Shown here piece after piece: positions 1-11,819 of a stretch of 64,000 nucleotides of DNA (within the stretch, counting starts at the first letter, position 1; every line of letters begins with the position of its first letter). The translations under genes and the position numbers were made by a program. A model generated the notes under the pieces. That model worked only from the letters and a program-made list of their open reading frames with translations. It was not told the origin of the DNA and did not search any database. The DNA is taken from positions 33,901,679 to 33,965,678 of the forward strand of contig NC_079135.1 of NCBI RefSeq assembly GCF_945859705.1, in the 5' to 3' direction. The DNA is from Episyrphus balteatus. Taxonomy: Eukaryota > Arthropoda > Insecta > Diptera > Syrphidae.

Positions 1-360
1 GGAATTCCATTTTTACTCGGGTAGGTGGCGCATGCTTGCGAAACTAAAGCAGCGTTTCGGACGCATTTTGAACGCGTTTTGGAGGCATTTTGGAGACGTT
101 TTGAACGCGTTTTGGACGCGTCTCGGACGCGTTGAGGACACGTTTTGGACGCGTTTCGGACGCGTTTTAAACGCGTTTCGGACGCGTTTTGGACGCGTTT
201 CGGACGCGTTTCAGACGCGTTTTAGACGCGTTTCGGATACGTTTTGGGCACGTTTTGGATACGTTTCGAACGCGTATTGAAAGCTTTTTGGGCGTATCGG
301 ACGCGTTTTGAACTTGTTTTGGACGCGTTTTGGAAGCATTTTAGATGCGTTTTGGGCTTA
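1..360. repeat. CpG-rich 11-bp minisatellite, copy 1
   Basis: Degenerate tandem array of an 11-12 bp unit close to TTTTGGACGCG, so most units contain ACGCGT. It is strikingly CpG-rich within very AT-rich DNA. Units drift towards TTTTGGATACG and TTTTGAACGCG at the right end. Short open frames across it are a by-product of a repeat with few stop codons and are not called as genes. The array may extend left of the window. Confidence 0.85.
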
Positions 361-698
361 TGAGGAAATAATAATACTTTGTTTACCTCAAAAATCAAAA
401 AAATAATTTTTTTTATTCAAGGTAAAATTGTACGTGTTGCACTGTGGTTCGTTTGTCCAACATTAGACCAGGATAGCTCAAGTTTTTTTCTTTATTCCAC
501 TATTTTTTCAAAAGATACAACAAAACCTTTTTTCATATCAGAAACCGACAAAATTGTGATTTGTTTTTTGTGAAAAAATCGTTAGTTTAAAACCTCGTTT
601 TGTTTTCCCAACGTTAGCCCAGGTTAAAAATTGTAGAAGCAATATGTTTTATTCACTTAACAAACAGAAAATAGTACGCATACACCACAGTGACCTTT
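361..698. repeat. Unit flanking the minisatellite, copy 1
   Basis: AT-rich, non-repetitive sequence that recurs almost unchanged at 906-1247, about 545 bp further on. With the two minisatellite blocks it forms a tandem duplication: array, flank, array, flank. No coding signal was recognised. Confidence 0.8.
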
Positions 699-905
699 TT
701 TTTGGACGCATTTTGGACGCGTTTTGGACGCGTTTTGGGCGCGTTTTGGACGCGTTACAGACGCGTTTCGGACGCGTTTTGGATACGTTTTGGGCGCGTT
801 TTGGATGCGTTTCGAACGCGTATTGAAAGCGTTTTGGGCGTTTCGGACGCGTTTTGAACTTGTTTTGGATGCGTTTTGGAAGCATTTTAGATGCGTTTTG
901 GGCTT
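699..905. repeat. CpG-rich 11-bp minisatellite, copy 2
   Basis: Second, shorter block of the GGACGCGTTTT-type array. Its right end (from about 841) matches the right end of copy 1 almost base for base, so the block was duplicated with its right flank. Confidence 0.85.
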
Positions 906-1247
906 ATGAGGAAATTATAATACTTTGTTTACCACAAAAATCAAAAAAATAATTTTTTTTTATTCAAGGTAAAATTGTACGTGTTGCACTGTGGTTCGTT
1001 TGTCCAACATTAGACCAGGATAGCTCAAGTTTTTTTCTTTATTCCACTATTTTTTCAAAAGATACAACAAAACCTTTTTTCATATCAGAAACCGACAAAA
1101 TTGTGATTTGTTTTTTTGTGAAAAAATCGTTAGTTTAAAACCTCGTTTTGTTTGCCCAAGGTTAGCCTAGTTTAAAAATTATTATAGAAGCAATATGTTT
1201 TATTCACTTAACAAACAGAAAATAGTACGCATACACCACAGTGACCT
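906..1247. repeat. Unit flanking the minisatellite, copy 2
   Basis: Near-identical to 361-698, with a few small indels. Similarity stops after GTGACCTTTTT near 1247, where copy 1 runs into the second minisatellite and this copy runs into unrelated AT-rich DNA. Confidence 0.8.
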
Positions 1248-1600
1248 TTTTAATATAAAATTTAGAAAAACTAAATCCACTGGTGTGGGCATTGCGTCCC
1301 CAATGTTATTTATTTGACTTAGAAATCTTACTTGATTGAATGAATGTACTCGTAGTCCATAGTACATTACTGTTAAAGAGCTTAAGTTGATTTGTTTTAT
1401 CTTTTCATGTGTTAAAATTATTGATTTTTTTGGTTTACCATATGAGCACCTAGAAAATCTACATGAGATCCAGAGATGTCATATAATAATCAAATTTATA
1501 AAAGCCAACACTTTTAAAACCAAGACAGGAAAAAATTTATCGCAGAGACGCATGAAAAAAAGGTTATCATAGCATTTTTAAATTAAGTTTTATAGATTTT
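1248..1600. other. AT-rich intergenic DNA
   Basis: No gene, repeat or RNA recognised. One 61-codon open frame lacks any coding signature. Confidence 0.5.
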
Positions 1601-1960
1601 AGTGAATTCCGGTAGCCCTGTCCCTGTTACATGGGTACATAGGTTATACTGTTACATGGGTATATATCCTGATACAGCGCCCCTGCTCAAATCTGTAAAT
1701 CAAAACTTGTTTCAGACTTTTGATCCAAGTTATGTACCTTACACAGTAAGAAAAAAATATAAATATTTCCATTGCAAATCATTCAACAACCAGACCTCCA
1801 AGAAACTTTTAGTTTTCAACTATGAATTGATCTTGAAGAGACCTTTCTTTTGATATCTCACTTGATGGATTTTGTGGAAATTTTTAAGGATGTATTTTTT
1901 TAACAAGGGGTACCCCTTAGATCTTTTGATGTCTCATTTGATTAAGAGAAAAAATTGTCT
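1600..1960 (+). repeat. Dispersed repeat family R1, copy 1
   Basis: Contains the series CAACCAGACCTCCAAGAAAC, a 'GAAGAGACCTTTCTTTTGAT' segment, and AAGGGGTACC. The same blocks in the same order and orientation occur at 45640-46330 and 60462-61090. It is non-coding, and the element type is unknown. Confidence 0.7.
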
Positions 1961-3419
1961 CAACGTTCACCTCTGAATAAAAATAAAACACAGGTTATTT
2001 AATTTAATTATAAGTAGGTGCAATTAATCAATTTATTATCGTTTATATATAATATATTTATAATAAGTATATTCAATATTCATATACATTGCATGTACTA
2101 TTTATTTATACAACACTATATTTTTTTTTTTTTTACTATATTGTAATTATTTTTTTCCATCGATATACATTTTTTTTTTATTTGTAATGATTCCCTTTGA
2201 ATTTTCTGTTTTTTTTTTTTTTAATTTTATTTTCTTGGTTTTGTCTAATTATATTATTTTAAAATTGATTTTTAGTTTTAAAACAATTAAAATATTACCC
2301 AATGTATTTATATTTTAGCAGTAGTACATTGTTTCTTTTTGTTGACAAATTGTAATATAGTTTAATGTATTTTTTTTTTGTTTTGTTTTATTCAAATTAT
2401 ATTTATATTTTATTTCACATAAACATGAAAATTGGGTAATATATTTTTTACTTTTTTTTTGTTTTATATTTTTGTTTTAATCTATAAAATTCCCTTTTTT
2501 ATTGTTTTAAAGTTGTCTTCTTTTTTTGTGTCTAGTGTTTTGACTGTTTTAATAAAATAAAATAACATTTTAATTTAAAGAAATTCGAAAGATATTTCTT
2601 TATGTATACATAAATATTTTATACTGTAATCTATATATAAATATTTTTTAATAAAATAAACAAGAAACCCCAAAAAATAAACATAAAGAAAAATATTTTT
2701 ATTTTTATTTGTTTAATTTTTCTTTACATTTTCCCCACTGTAGTTTTGCTCCACTATTGTGAACTAGCCCGATATAATATTTAATAAATAAAAATTAAGC
2801 ATTGTTTGTTTTGTTTTTTATTTAATGTTCCTATTAAAAATGTCAATAAAATGCTTCTGTATTTTTTGTTTTTTTTTTGTTTTAATTAATTCCATATTAA
2901 ACGTTTTTTTTTTTAATTTTTCTTTTCTTCTAATTGAAATTCTATAATATGACATATTATACATTTATATATATATATAAAGATAAAATTGTTGTAGGTA
3001 CATTTAACTATAGAAAACTGAAAAAAAAAATTAATAAAGAAAAATTATTATTTTTTTTCTATGTTTTTATTTGTATATAGTTTTTATTTACATACACATA
3101 GATTGACATTGATATTCAGGATTTTTAATTTTTATAATTATAATTATGACAATAATAATAAATATAATTATTATTGTAGTTTTTTTCTTTTTAAATAAAT
3201 TTTTAAAAATTAAATCGTTGAAATTCTTCATAATTTTTTGTTTTGTTGATATTTTTGTTTGTTTGTATTTTAATTATATGATTTTTTTTTTAATTTTTAC
3301 TGAAGAGTATTTTTTTTTTTTACATTTAATTTATTTTTTTTTAATAAAATTTTATTTTACAAAAGGAAATAAATGGTTGAACTATTACAAAAAAAAAAAT
3401 AGAAATTAAGTTTAACAGT
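1961..3419. other. T-rich stretch downstream of n-Syb
   Basis: Very T-rich on the plus strand (A-rich on the n-Syb sense strand), with many TTTATT motifs that read AATAAA on the minus strand. It may be a distal part of a long n-Syb 3' UTR or plain AT-rich intergenic DNA. The 87-codon frame inside is built from Ile/Phe/Asn low-complexity codons and is rejected. Confidence 0.4.
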
Positions 3420-4900
3420 TGTTATTCTGTTAAATATTCCATAGCTATGCGACGCGACGGCTTAGAAAACAAGCAACATATTAAATGAAAAATTAACGAT
3501 GATTTGAAATTCAATCCAAGAATGATATTGTAACAAAGGCTGAGTTCATAATTTAAATCATTCTTGGAGTCTTGCAAAATTGGCACTCATAATTATTTTT
3601 GAATGACAGTGACAATATGCTGTCAAAAACGCCGGCATGTATTTTTATTATGTTGTTGAACTTGCAGAAGTAAAAAAGTTACAAGCTTTTAACAATTATG
3701 AACTCATTTTAATCTAAACAAGACGACTGCATTCATGGTGCTGTAATAATTGAGTTCATAAATGTTTTTTTAACATGTTTTCATGCTTATACATTTATGA
3801 ACTCAGCCATAATTCATAACTTTCTCAAGTTGATTGTGTTATATTTTTTCTGATTAATCCTTTTTTAAAGATTAATTTTTTTTTTTCTTCCAGAAAAACA
3901 TACATATAGACAGTGATGACAACTTTCAGGTATCTAAAATTGATCATTTGAAGTGGAGAATTCACATTCTCTTTCCATTGTGAAGTAGAGCCGAGATATA
4001 GCATGAACAGGAACACTGTTATACTAGTTGCAGTTTATTAGGTGAGTTCCTTTGAATTTGTTGAAATTTTTATCAACACTTGCTAATTTAACATTTATGA
4101 GCTTAATTTAATGAACTCAAATTTAAGGATGCCTGCATTCATTGTGCTGTAACAATTAAGTTCATAAACATTTTTGAAGCATTCATTCGTTTTCGAATGC
4201 AATGAGTGCGGTCATGAAATGTAAAAAGTTAACAGTTAACGGTATAACAGTATAAAAGGCCATTATCACAGATCTCTATAATAAACTGGATAGTGCAAAT
4301 GTAGGTACAAAAATTTACACAAATTGAAGAAGTGTTGTAATCAGTTTTATCTCATTCTTTTTTTTTACAAATAGTTAGATACAAATGTGCCTAGGTACAA
4401 TTTTTGTATAACAGTATAACAATAGGTATAATCATACACTGTACGTACAGACACGGTACATCTTCAATTTTGTAAAAAAAAATTCTATGCTTCACACGAA
4501 TACACTATACAGTATTATAGAGATTAGGAAAAGAGTGGAATAGGCGCCTTAAAAAATAATTTTTGGCACATTTCCTAACGTATTAAAGTATTTCTCTTGC
4601 TTTGCTGTTTTGAAATGGAATATATCGCAAATGAAATGTTCTAACTTCCATTAATGGAATCGTATTTTAAAATCAAACTTAATCTTCGTTAAGTTTTTCA
4701 AAACATTACAGATCAGTCTATAAAAGAATTGGAATGTAAGCGATAATTGTCAACCCTTCAGCTACGAAAATTTGTCTTTTAAAAACAAAGTTTTTGCTTA
4801 ACGTTGCAAAAGTTCTTTCGTTAAGTTGGTTTGACCAAAGTTATTTAACGAACACTTTTTTAATAAAATGACGTACTGCAAAAATTTGAAAAAATAAAAT
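3420..4900. other. Balanced-composition insert containing a MITE
   Basis: Less T-skewed than the DNA on either side. It holds the inverted-repeat element at 3538-3808 and, from about 4132, a diverged second copy of the TGCATTCATGGTGCTGTAA... segment first seen near 3727. No coding sequence was seen. Confidence 0.4.
3538..3808. mobile_element. MITE with 14-bp perfect terminal inverted repeats
   Basis: Begins GGCTGAGTTCATAA and ends with its exact reverse complement, TTATGAACTCAGCC. It is about 271 bp with no coding capacity. The GAGTTCATAA word recurs inside. No convincing target-site duplication was found, so the superfamily is unassigned. Confidence 0.65.
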
Positions 4901-5439
4901 AAATCTAATAAAAAGTTAAATTCATGGCGCAGCTGTTTTTTTTTTAATGTGCAGTTTAGTTTAAGCATTTGGGTTTTTCGTTTTTAAAAAATATAGCACT
5001 TTCTAATTAATATAGTTTATTTTAATTTTTTTTAAGTTTAAAAAGCTGTAACATAACTGACCTAAATCATTTTTTTTTTTATTAATTATATTTATTTATA
5101 TATGTATATTTCAAAAAAATATATATGCCGATAAAAACATATACATAATTATAGAGAATATACCTACTTCAATATATATATAATAATTTGGTTGTTGTTT
5201 TTAATTTTTTGTTTTTTTTTTTTATATTTTAATCTTTGAGAATTTCTATTAGTATTTTTTTTTATTAAAACATTCTCATTACATATTTTATTTTATTTTT
5301 TTTTGTTTTGTAATGAATTTTTACTGAACCATAAATTGTATATTTTTTTTGTTTTATTTTATTTGGTTTTAATGCTTAATAAAGTTTTTTTTTTTTTATT
5401 TTTGTTAATTAATTAATATTTTTTTTATTTTGTTTAAGT
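4901..5439 (-). other. Probable n-Syb 3' UTR (proximal part)
   Basis: Directly follows the n-Syb stop codon on the minus strand. It is A-rich in the sense direction, with several AATAAA hexamers. The 3' end cannot be placed from sequence alone. Confidence 0.5.
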
Positions 5440-5600
5440 TTATTCTACGGATTTACCGGAGTGATGAGATGAATCCTGTACCAATTGTGCTGGAGCACCT
5501 TGACCACCGGCTGGAGCTTGCTGAGGGGGAGGCATGTATTGTGGTGGTGGCATGTACATTTGTTGTGGAGGTTGTTCGCCACCTATTAATCCTAGTTTGT
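5440..5600 (-). CDS. nSyb: Neuronal synaptobrevin, last coding exon
   Basis: Encodes residues 119 (shared codon) to 171 of n-Syb: the end of the membrane anchor (NKLGLIGG), a lumenal Pro/Gln/Met tail (EQPPQQMYMPPPQYMPPPQQ), then GGQ and a Ser/His-rich end KSVE followed by TAA at 5440-5442. The splice acceptor is CAAATAG before ACAAACTAGG. The first two bases, AC, complete the Asn codon begun by the A at the end of the previous exon, and the frame runs without a break. A proline-rich lumenal tail after the anchor is typical of fly n-Syb and longer than in vertebrate VAMP1/2. The open frame on the opposite strand here is a shadow. Confidence 0.93.
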
Positions 5601-6012
5601 CTATTTGTTTTTGTTTTATTGTTATTGAGAAAAATTAGAAAAAAAAAATATAAAACAAAGATTAGAAAAATTCAAAAGAATATGGTAGAACAATTTTCTT
5701 TATAGAAGCGATACATTTATAACTGTATAACATTATTTTATTTAACAAACAAAACTTTGAGGGAAGTTTTTTTTTCTCAAGTTTCGTTTTTATTAACGAT
5801 GTTACGGTATATAAATGAAAAAGCTATAATTTGAAGCAATAACAAGAGGCAAAGAGTTCGGTAAGGATATCCCTCCACCCTTAAAGCTTGTTTGACTTTA
5901 CCAACTTTATACCAAGCAATTACTTAAAACTAAAGTTTTAGAAAAATTCTTAAGATTAAAAGAAATTATGTAAATGTTGAAATGGAAGGAATTTGGAATT
6001 TGAGCTTGAAGG

Positions 6013-6200
6013 GAATTAAGCTAGGCGACATGTATTTATAGGCGACATGTATTTAGTAAGAAGACACGTGGCTATACAAAAAGTAACTAGGCAGTATGTA
6101 GCTATGCAACATTGTAACTGGGCGACAAGAGTAGTAGTTACGCAATGTGTAACTAGGCGACTTGTGGCTTAGCAACATGTAGGTACATAAGGAACATGTG
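6013..6200. repeat. Degenerate ~32-bp tandem repeat in n-Syb intron 4
   Basis: Five or so diverged units built around TAACTAGGCGAC, TGTRGCTA and GCAACATG words. Units differ by small indels. No function is apparent. Confidence 0.55.
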
Positions 6201-8706
6201 AGCTTAAGGCGGTTTTTATTTTGATAATAATTATGGAATTTGAATGCTCTCAGAGGCTTATAAAGTGAGTTATAAAAACACAAAAAATATTTCCAAAGTT
6301 TCAACTGCTTAATTCTAACCCGTGTTGGGTTATGATCCTTGAACAATAAATTTTAAAATCCTGCCAAACTATTTGTTCTCAAAATTTAAAAAAAGATTTT
6401 ATTTTCAGAAGAAGCTGATGACTGGATACAATTGAATTAAATTTAATTTTTAAACATTTAAGATGAAAGTTGAAACATACTTTTTGTTAATGAAATCTAG
6501 CGATACATCACGAACAAATTTTACAAATATTATTTAGATTTTGAAATACCTATGGTAATTTCTTAGAAGTTTAGTCTTTTTCATCTTTCTCTGTAAAATA
6601 ATTGCAGGTTTTATTATTTGTTAATATCAGTGGACGTAAAATTTGCTTCAATAAAACGCGCAATAGCTACTTTCTCAATATTAGATAGCTTGACGGCATT
6701 AATTACCTATAACTACATTTTTTTTACTGCATATGTATCTACATATTTTTACTTAATTAATAAGAATTTATTTATTATTAAATTGTATGAACTGTTAAGT
6801 GAAGTGTGAAATTTATTATCTAATATTTTAGTTGCTAGCGTTTAATTGTTTTTACCAATAAAAGTAATTTTTTTATAATGTTAAAAAATTATTTAAAGGT
6901 ATCCGTATCAGTGATTTGTTCCACTTAAGTTTTTTGTTGTTTTCTTTACTACAGAAAGTATGTAGGTAGATCCTATAGAAAATGTAGTGTTAATTCAAGA
7001 GACGAATTTTTATGTTTAGGTATATTCTCGTAACTTTTTTCTCAAGGACGCTGTTGCATCAAATTTTGTATTTGCGCATAAATAGTATAAAAATTAAATT
7101 TGGCATATGGGTAAAAATACTATTTAGTGCCTACAAAAATGTCCCTTTTTTTAATTTCATTTTTCTTGAAGAAAAACTACAAATTAGTAGAAAAACTATA
7201 TTGAGTTATAAAATTAACATTATTTACTTTTACAAGTTTGAAACCCAAATTTGGATGTAATTGTTTAAAAATCACGGTTACATTGTGGTTTATCTTGGTA
7301 ACGCAGTAGTATTTAAAGTTTTAAAGCTGATTTTTGGTAATAAACTATTAAGAATATTTAGTTAAAATTAATTTTTCTGTGATTTAACTTCATAGGAGAT
7401 TTACGTTGTTTCTATAGTTTCAAATAGGAGTATCAGAGAGCTTAATTATATGATTTTACAAATAAAACTGATATTTGCAGTTAAGTAACGCAGTTGTTTG
7501 GTTTTGATCACTTTCTGTTTAAACTGTCATAAATATAGAAACATCATTCCAAACATATTGGTGCAAATGTTATTTTATAATAGATTAAAGTATAACCATT
7601 CTTATCAACTAAAATATATGAAAATATTTTGATAAAAATGTCCATATTGTTTTTTTCAAAATTCACTGTCCAAAGGGACAACTTTTTAGGCACTAAATAG
7701 TATTCTGTGCTTACTGAGTGGTACGCGAAAAATCGGAAAATTTTCGAACTTATTTGAATTTTAAGCTTATAAATTATAGTTTTAATCGGCCGGTTATTTT
7801 TTTTTTCCGGATACAAAAAACATTAAATGTAAACAGTTCAATTTTCGTGAAATTTATTGTGAATATTTTGACAAATTTAAGTATTCTTTGACGTATTCCA
7901 CGCATTTCTTTCTAAAAAAAAACCGTTTTAGCATAAACTGCAAATTTTGTACCTTTATTTAAAATAAAAATTAATATATTTCAAATTGATTTTGTGGGAG
8001 AGGAAGAGTGTATAGAAAAGAATGTTAAATTATAATTTTAAACATTCAAATGTCAAAGGTTAAACACATTCAGGTCTATATCGTATTACAAATTTCCTTG
8101 AAATTCTTAAAAAAAAAAATGGTTAGACTCTTCTTAGAATGAATTGATATTTAGAATTAATTAATAGGTATCTACAATTTTATTGAATTTTTTGTTTGGG
8201 CAAAATATAATTAAATAAACTGGTAAAAAATATATAGCTAATAAATACATAAATGACGAAGGAAAAAAATTCTTAGATACTCTCGATAATGGCTACATTG
8301 TATAGATAGTAGCAATTTTTTTGTGAACTTTTCATATTTCATAAACTATTTCCCAAACAGACAAAGTTTCTAATTATATGTTCTCTCATGTTTTGGAAGA
8401 AAAATAATTGAGTTTTACTTGTTTAATGAACGCTAATCATATACACGTGAAAGAATGTGATACAAAAAAATTGAAAACAAAAACATAATATTTTATTAAT
8501 TTCATTAAAATCGCTAGAGTAGTTTCCCAGAATATTATTATAAATTCTTGTATTACTTCAAAATGAAAATTCAATTTTTTTTAAACAAATTAATCTAAGC
8601 ATTTAAAAATTATTTATTTTTAACGAAATATAAGCTTTTATTGCAAATATAAATTTAAAATTTTTGAAAGCACACAGTCAACATGATCATGTTCGGTAAA
8701 ATTATA

Positions 8707-9097
8707 AAGCATGGAATACACGGTGCAATTATCGTACCGATTATCGTACAAAATTTGAATCGCATTCGATAATTGCATCGTATGTGTGCACCGAGGTAGC
8801 CGCTGTACCCATATCGCACGGTCGAATGCTGAGGATGGAAAACAAGAGGTAGTATGCGATTGATTAGATTGGGGTGGTACCGTGTGTGCGCTGTCAACTC
8901 ACCATTGATTTAGTTTTTGATATTATATAATTTTTTTTTAACAAACAACCAAATAATGGATAAAAATGAGAAAAATTGTTTGACAGTTAGTGAAATCGTT
9001 AGTGAATCGCATGGTTTATGTGCTTTCTTTCGATATTGGTAACGATATCGGCACGACGCAAATCGTGTGCGATGATTGTATCGTGTATTCCATGCTT
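8707..9097. mobile_element. MITE-like inverted-repeat element in n-Syb intron 4
   Basis: The left end AAGCATGGAATACACG is matched by CGTGTATTCCATGCTT at the right. Inverted similarity continues inwards through a CAATYATCG segment and CGATATCG-like words. It is about 390 bp, and relatively GC- and CpG-rich. The minus-strand 80-codon frame inside is not a gene. Target duplication is unclear. Confidence 0.65.
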
Positions 9098-9255
9098 AAC
9101 GCTTAAATTTGTCAGCTCACCGGTGGCGATCACTTTTGAAAGACAAACAAATCAAACGAAACAAAACTCAACGAATACATAAATACATATAATTAAACTA
9201 CATTAAACAAATAATTACACTAATAACACAACAACTTCTAACACCATTTAGCAAC

Positions 9256-9327
9256 ATGAGTTCGAACCTGGGCGCCAATTCAATCAAGATTCAATTAGTG
9301 TTTTCTGATTTTTGTATTTGTTTTTAA
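9256..9327 (+). other. 23-codon small ORF with UTR-like leader
   Basis: AACATGAGTTCG starts a short frame (MSSNLGANSIKIQLVFSDFC...) that stops at 9327. The 130 bp upstream are CA-rich and free of T-runs, like a fly 5' leader (ACAAACAAATCAAACG and onward). It lies antisense within an n-Syb intron, next to the MITE end. It could be a nested transcript, a retrocopy scrap or chance. Confidence 0.2.
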
Positions 9328-9676
9328 TGAGAAATACTTTGTGTTTGTGTATGTGTTATTTTATTAGCTCTACATGAAGTAGTTATCTAAATGAAATGAA
9401 ATAAATTTTGAATTTGTATATTTTTGTGTAGGCATATATTTTTTTGTTTGAATGATTTAATTTTGTTAAGTTAATAATGTATTAAAAATTGGCGTTAAGG
9501 TGATTAAAAATAAGTAAGTGTTAAAATCAAGCCTACTCGTAAATATTATTTCAAAATATTTTATGTTTACATTAATAATATTATTATCTAAAAATTGTGT
9601 GTTCCCAGACATCACATGATAAATTGAAATTGATTTTCAAGTAACAAACATAAATATCTTTGATGCTTTAACTTAC

Positions 9677-9728
9677 TTGCGATGATTCCGACTATTACCA
9701 GACCAATGATGCCCATTATGATCATCAT
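9677..9728 (-). CDS. nSyb: Neuronal synaptobrevin, transmembrane exon
   Basis: A 52-nt exon encoding MMIIMGIIGLVIVGIIA plus the first base of the next codon. This is the single C-terminal membrane anchor (residues 102-118) that fixes the protein in the synaptic-vesicle membrane. The acceptor is TTAAAG and the donor is A/GTAAGT on the minus strand. The 71-bp intron before it (9729-9799) is short, as is common in flies. The phase matches both neighbours exactly. The exon is too short to appear in a long-ORF search but is unambiguous by family. Confidence 0.93.
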
Positions 9729-9799
9729 CTTTAAGCAAATTTTAAAATCAGATATTAATTAGTATGAAGAGTTATTATGAATTAAAAGGTTTATTTTAC

Positions 9800-9958
9800 C
9801 TTTAAATTTTGCAGCCAGAATTTTCGTTTTAGTTTTCCAGCCTGTTGTTCGAATTGTGAAGCACCCTGTTGTAAGGCATCAGCTCGATCGTCCAGTTCAG
9901 ATAGTTTTTGATCTCTTTCAAGGACCTTTTCAACATTTGTTCTCATAATATCAACAAC
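9800..9958 (-). CDS. nSyb: Neuronal synaptobrevin, SNARE-motif exon
   Basis: A 159-nt exon (53 whole codons) starting VVDIMRTNVEKVLERDQK and ending KRKFWLQNLK. It holds most of the R-SNARE heptad helix, including the zero-layer arginine (Arg63 in ERDQ), the LSELDDRADALQ segment and the basic KLKRK-plus-aromatic juxtamembrane stretch. Together with syntaxin and SNAP-25 it forms the four-helix bundle that drives vesicle fusion. It is bounded by acceptor TTTAAAG and donor AAG/GTAAAA. The sequence is nearly invariant in the animal VAMP1/2 family, so identification is secure. Confidence 0.97.
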
Positions 9959-11333
9959 CTTTAAATGACAAGTAATGTTATTATAATTAGTATTAAATTT
10001 GAATAAGTAATAAATAACTTTCTTGGAGACTATAATGACATCTTTAAATAAATAATACATAAAGAATATTTTCTTATAGTCATATAAATGTTATTTATTT
10101 AACAAACTTTTTCGAGAATTCTTCTCATCTTCAGATATAAAGCAAATTAAAAGTATTATTTTTTATTTAAATTTACACAAATATCAATTTGTACAAATTT
10201 CTTAAATTCAAAAAATTAAAGTAATTTTAAGGTAATTTAAAAAAAATATCAAATAAAAATGTATGAATTTTGTTTTAATTTGGTTTTAATACAAAACAAG
10301 ATCAATGAATAAATGCGTTTTAGAATTTTGTCTCAAATATGTCCTTAGTTGTTAACGGTTTCAAAAATGAATGTAACGAAGATTGTTCAAATAATTTGTT
10401 TTTATTCATATTATTTGTACAATGAATATACATTCATAGATTCTTATTTGATATTTTTTAAAAATAAAAAAAAAAAATTTAAATTAAAAATAATATTTTT
10501 AATTTCCTTTATAAGAATAAAGTAAAATAAGAAAAAAGTAATTGTTGATAAATGTATTATTTGTCTTGATTCTTTTCATCACCATAGCAAAAGCAATAAG
10601 TACCAGCGATTTACAAATTGCACTATTGCAGTTTACGCAACGAAAGTAAGCGTTTAGGGTCAACTTAAATATTTAAGTTTTTCTTATCAGCAAATGAACC
10701 TTAGTCAGATACTCAAGAACATGATTTCGCAGCAAAGTTAATTTTATTTATTGTGATTCGCTACTCCGTTTTAAACAGAGAAAAATTTCTTCACATATCA
10801 GAAATATAAACCTGCAGTTTTTATTTAATTTTTAAAGTTGTATTACTGTCAAGTTCCTAAATTTTGCTACCGATATGGTGATATACTTCAGAAGTCTTTA
10901 TCCAATCCTCACAAGAGGCTAGAATTCTGAAGAAAAACAAGCCAACTTTAAGAAGTATTTTCGGTTGAGTGAGGAAAAATTGGCTTTTCATCTCAGAATC
11001 TGAACAAAAAAGTAGTCTTTTCAAGATTTACCAAAAATCCGGGCAACATTGTATCGTACAGTGCCATACAATGAAATTTTAAAATCAGCACAAAATATCT
11101 AAACAAAAAATAACGTTTCCTTCAAATTTATCGATAACTCAAGTTAGCATTTAAAATTCAATTTGATATAGTCTGACGCTGCAGGTGTTAAGTCTCTACA
11201 CCCATTTAGCCATGAACTTCTTTATCTAGCTCAGAATGTGGGATTTTGCCATTTATGTACATATGTAAGACTTAAAAACGTTGCCCCAAATTTTTTTACA
11301 TTTTGGTATTTGAATCCGAAAAATTTTACATAC
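9959..11333 (-). other. n-Syb intron 2
   Basis: About 1.4 kb of AT-rich intron. No alternative exon, repeat or RNA was recognised. Confidence 0.8.
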
Positions 11334-11475
11334 CTCATCGACTTGTGCCTGCGTTTGTTGCAATCTCTTTTGAGCAGCAATCTGTTGAGGATTTCTTGGT
11401 CCTCCAACGATTTCGCCATCGGCACCTTCAGCTGGTGCTGCTGGGGCTGTTGCGGCTTCTGCTGCTGGATCCGCC
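11334..11475 (-). CDS. nSyb: Neuronal synaptobrevin, N-terminal exon
   Basis: A 142-nt exon whose first base, G, completes a start codon begun by AT in the leader exon, giving MADPAAEAATAPAAPAEGAD. This is the Ala/Pro-rich disordered head, followed by GEIVGGPRNPQQIAAQKRLQ and QTQAQVDE, where the SNARE helix begins. The acceptor is AATAAAG before GGCGGATCC and the donor is GAG/GTATGT. Residues 2-48 of 171. The MAD start and GEIVGG..NPQQ block match the fly n-Syb type rather than the ubiquitous Syb paralogue. Plus-strand frames over it are shadows. Confidence 0.95.
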
Positions 11476-11819
11476 CTTTATTAAAAACAAGAGAAATATA
11501 GCATTAATGACAAAATACAAAATTAATAAAATTTTTTCAGCAAGCATACATTTTCATTAATATAATAAATGATTATTAAATCAAAATACCCAAATATAAA
11601 ACATTTACTTTAAATGCTTAATGAATTTTCGAAGGTGGAAATAACTATAAATTTACGTTTCAAATGATATACTCCTAGTATACTTTTTTGTATCTTTAAT
11701 AAGTTAGATTTTTGTTTGAATGGTGTTTAGACGAGATAAGATCATTGGATAACGAAAGTAATTTAAATGAATCAATGAAAATTAAAAGCAAAAACGTTAA
11801 TAAAATTAATATAAGAACC

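Larger units (their letters stand above)
5601..9676 (-). other. n-Syb intron 4
   Basis: About 4.1 kb intron joining the anchor exon to the tail exon. It holds a degenerate minisatellite (6013-6200), an inverted-repeat element (8707-9097) and a 23-codon frame with a UTR-like leader (9256-9327). The rest is AT-rich with no other exon recognised. Frames of 60-97 codons inside it show no family resemblance. Confidence 0.7.

Noticed and set aside
32..909. Protein-coding reading of the GGACGCG minisatellite (frames of 60-82 codons)
   Set aside because: Frames exist on both strands and simply translate the 11-bp repeat.
3146..3409. 87-codon frame of Ile/Phe/Lys/Asn
   Set aside because: Pure AT low complexity within a T-rich block.
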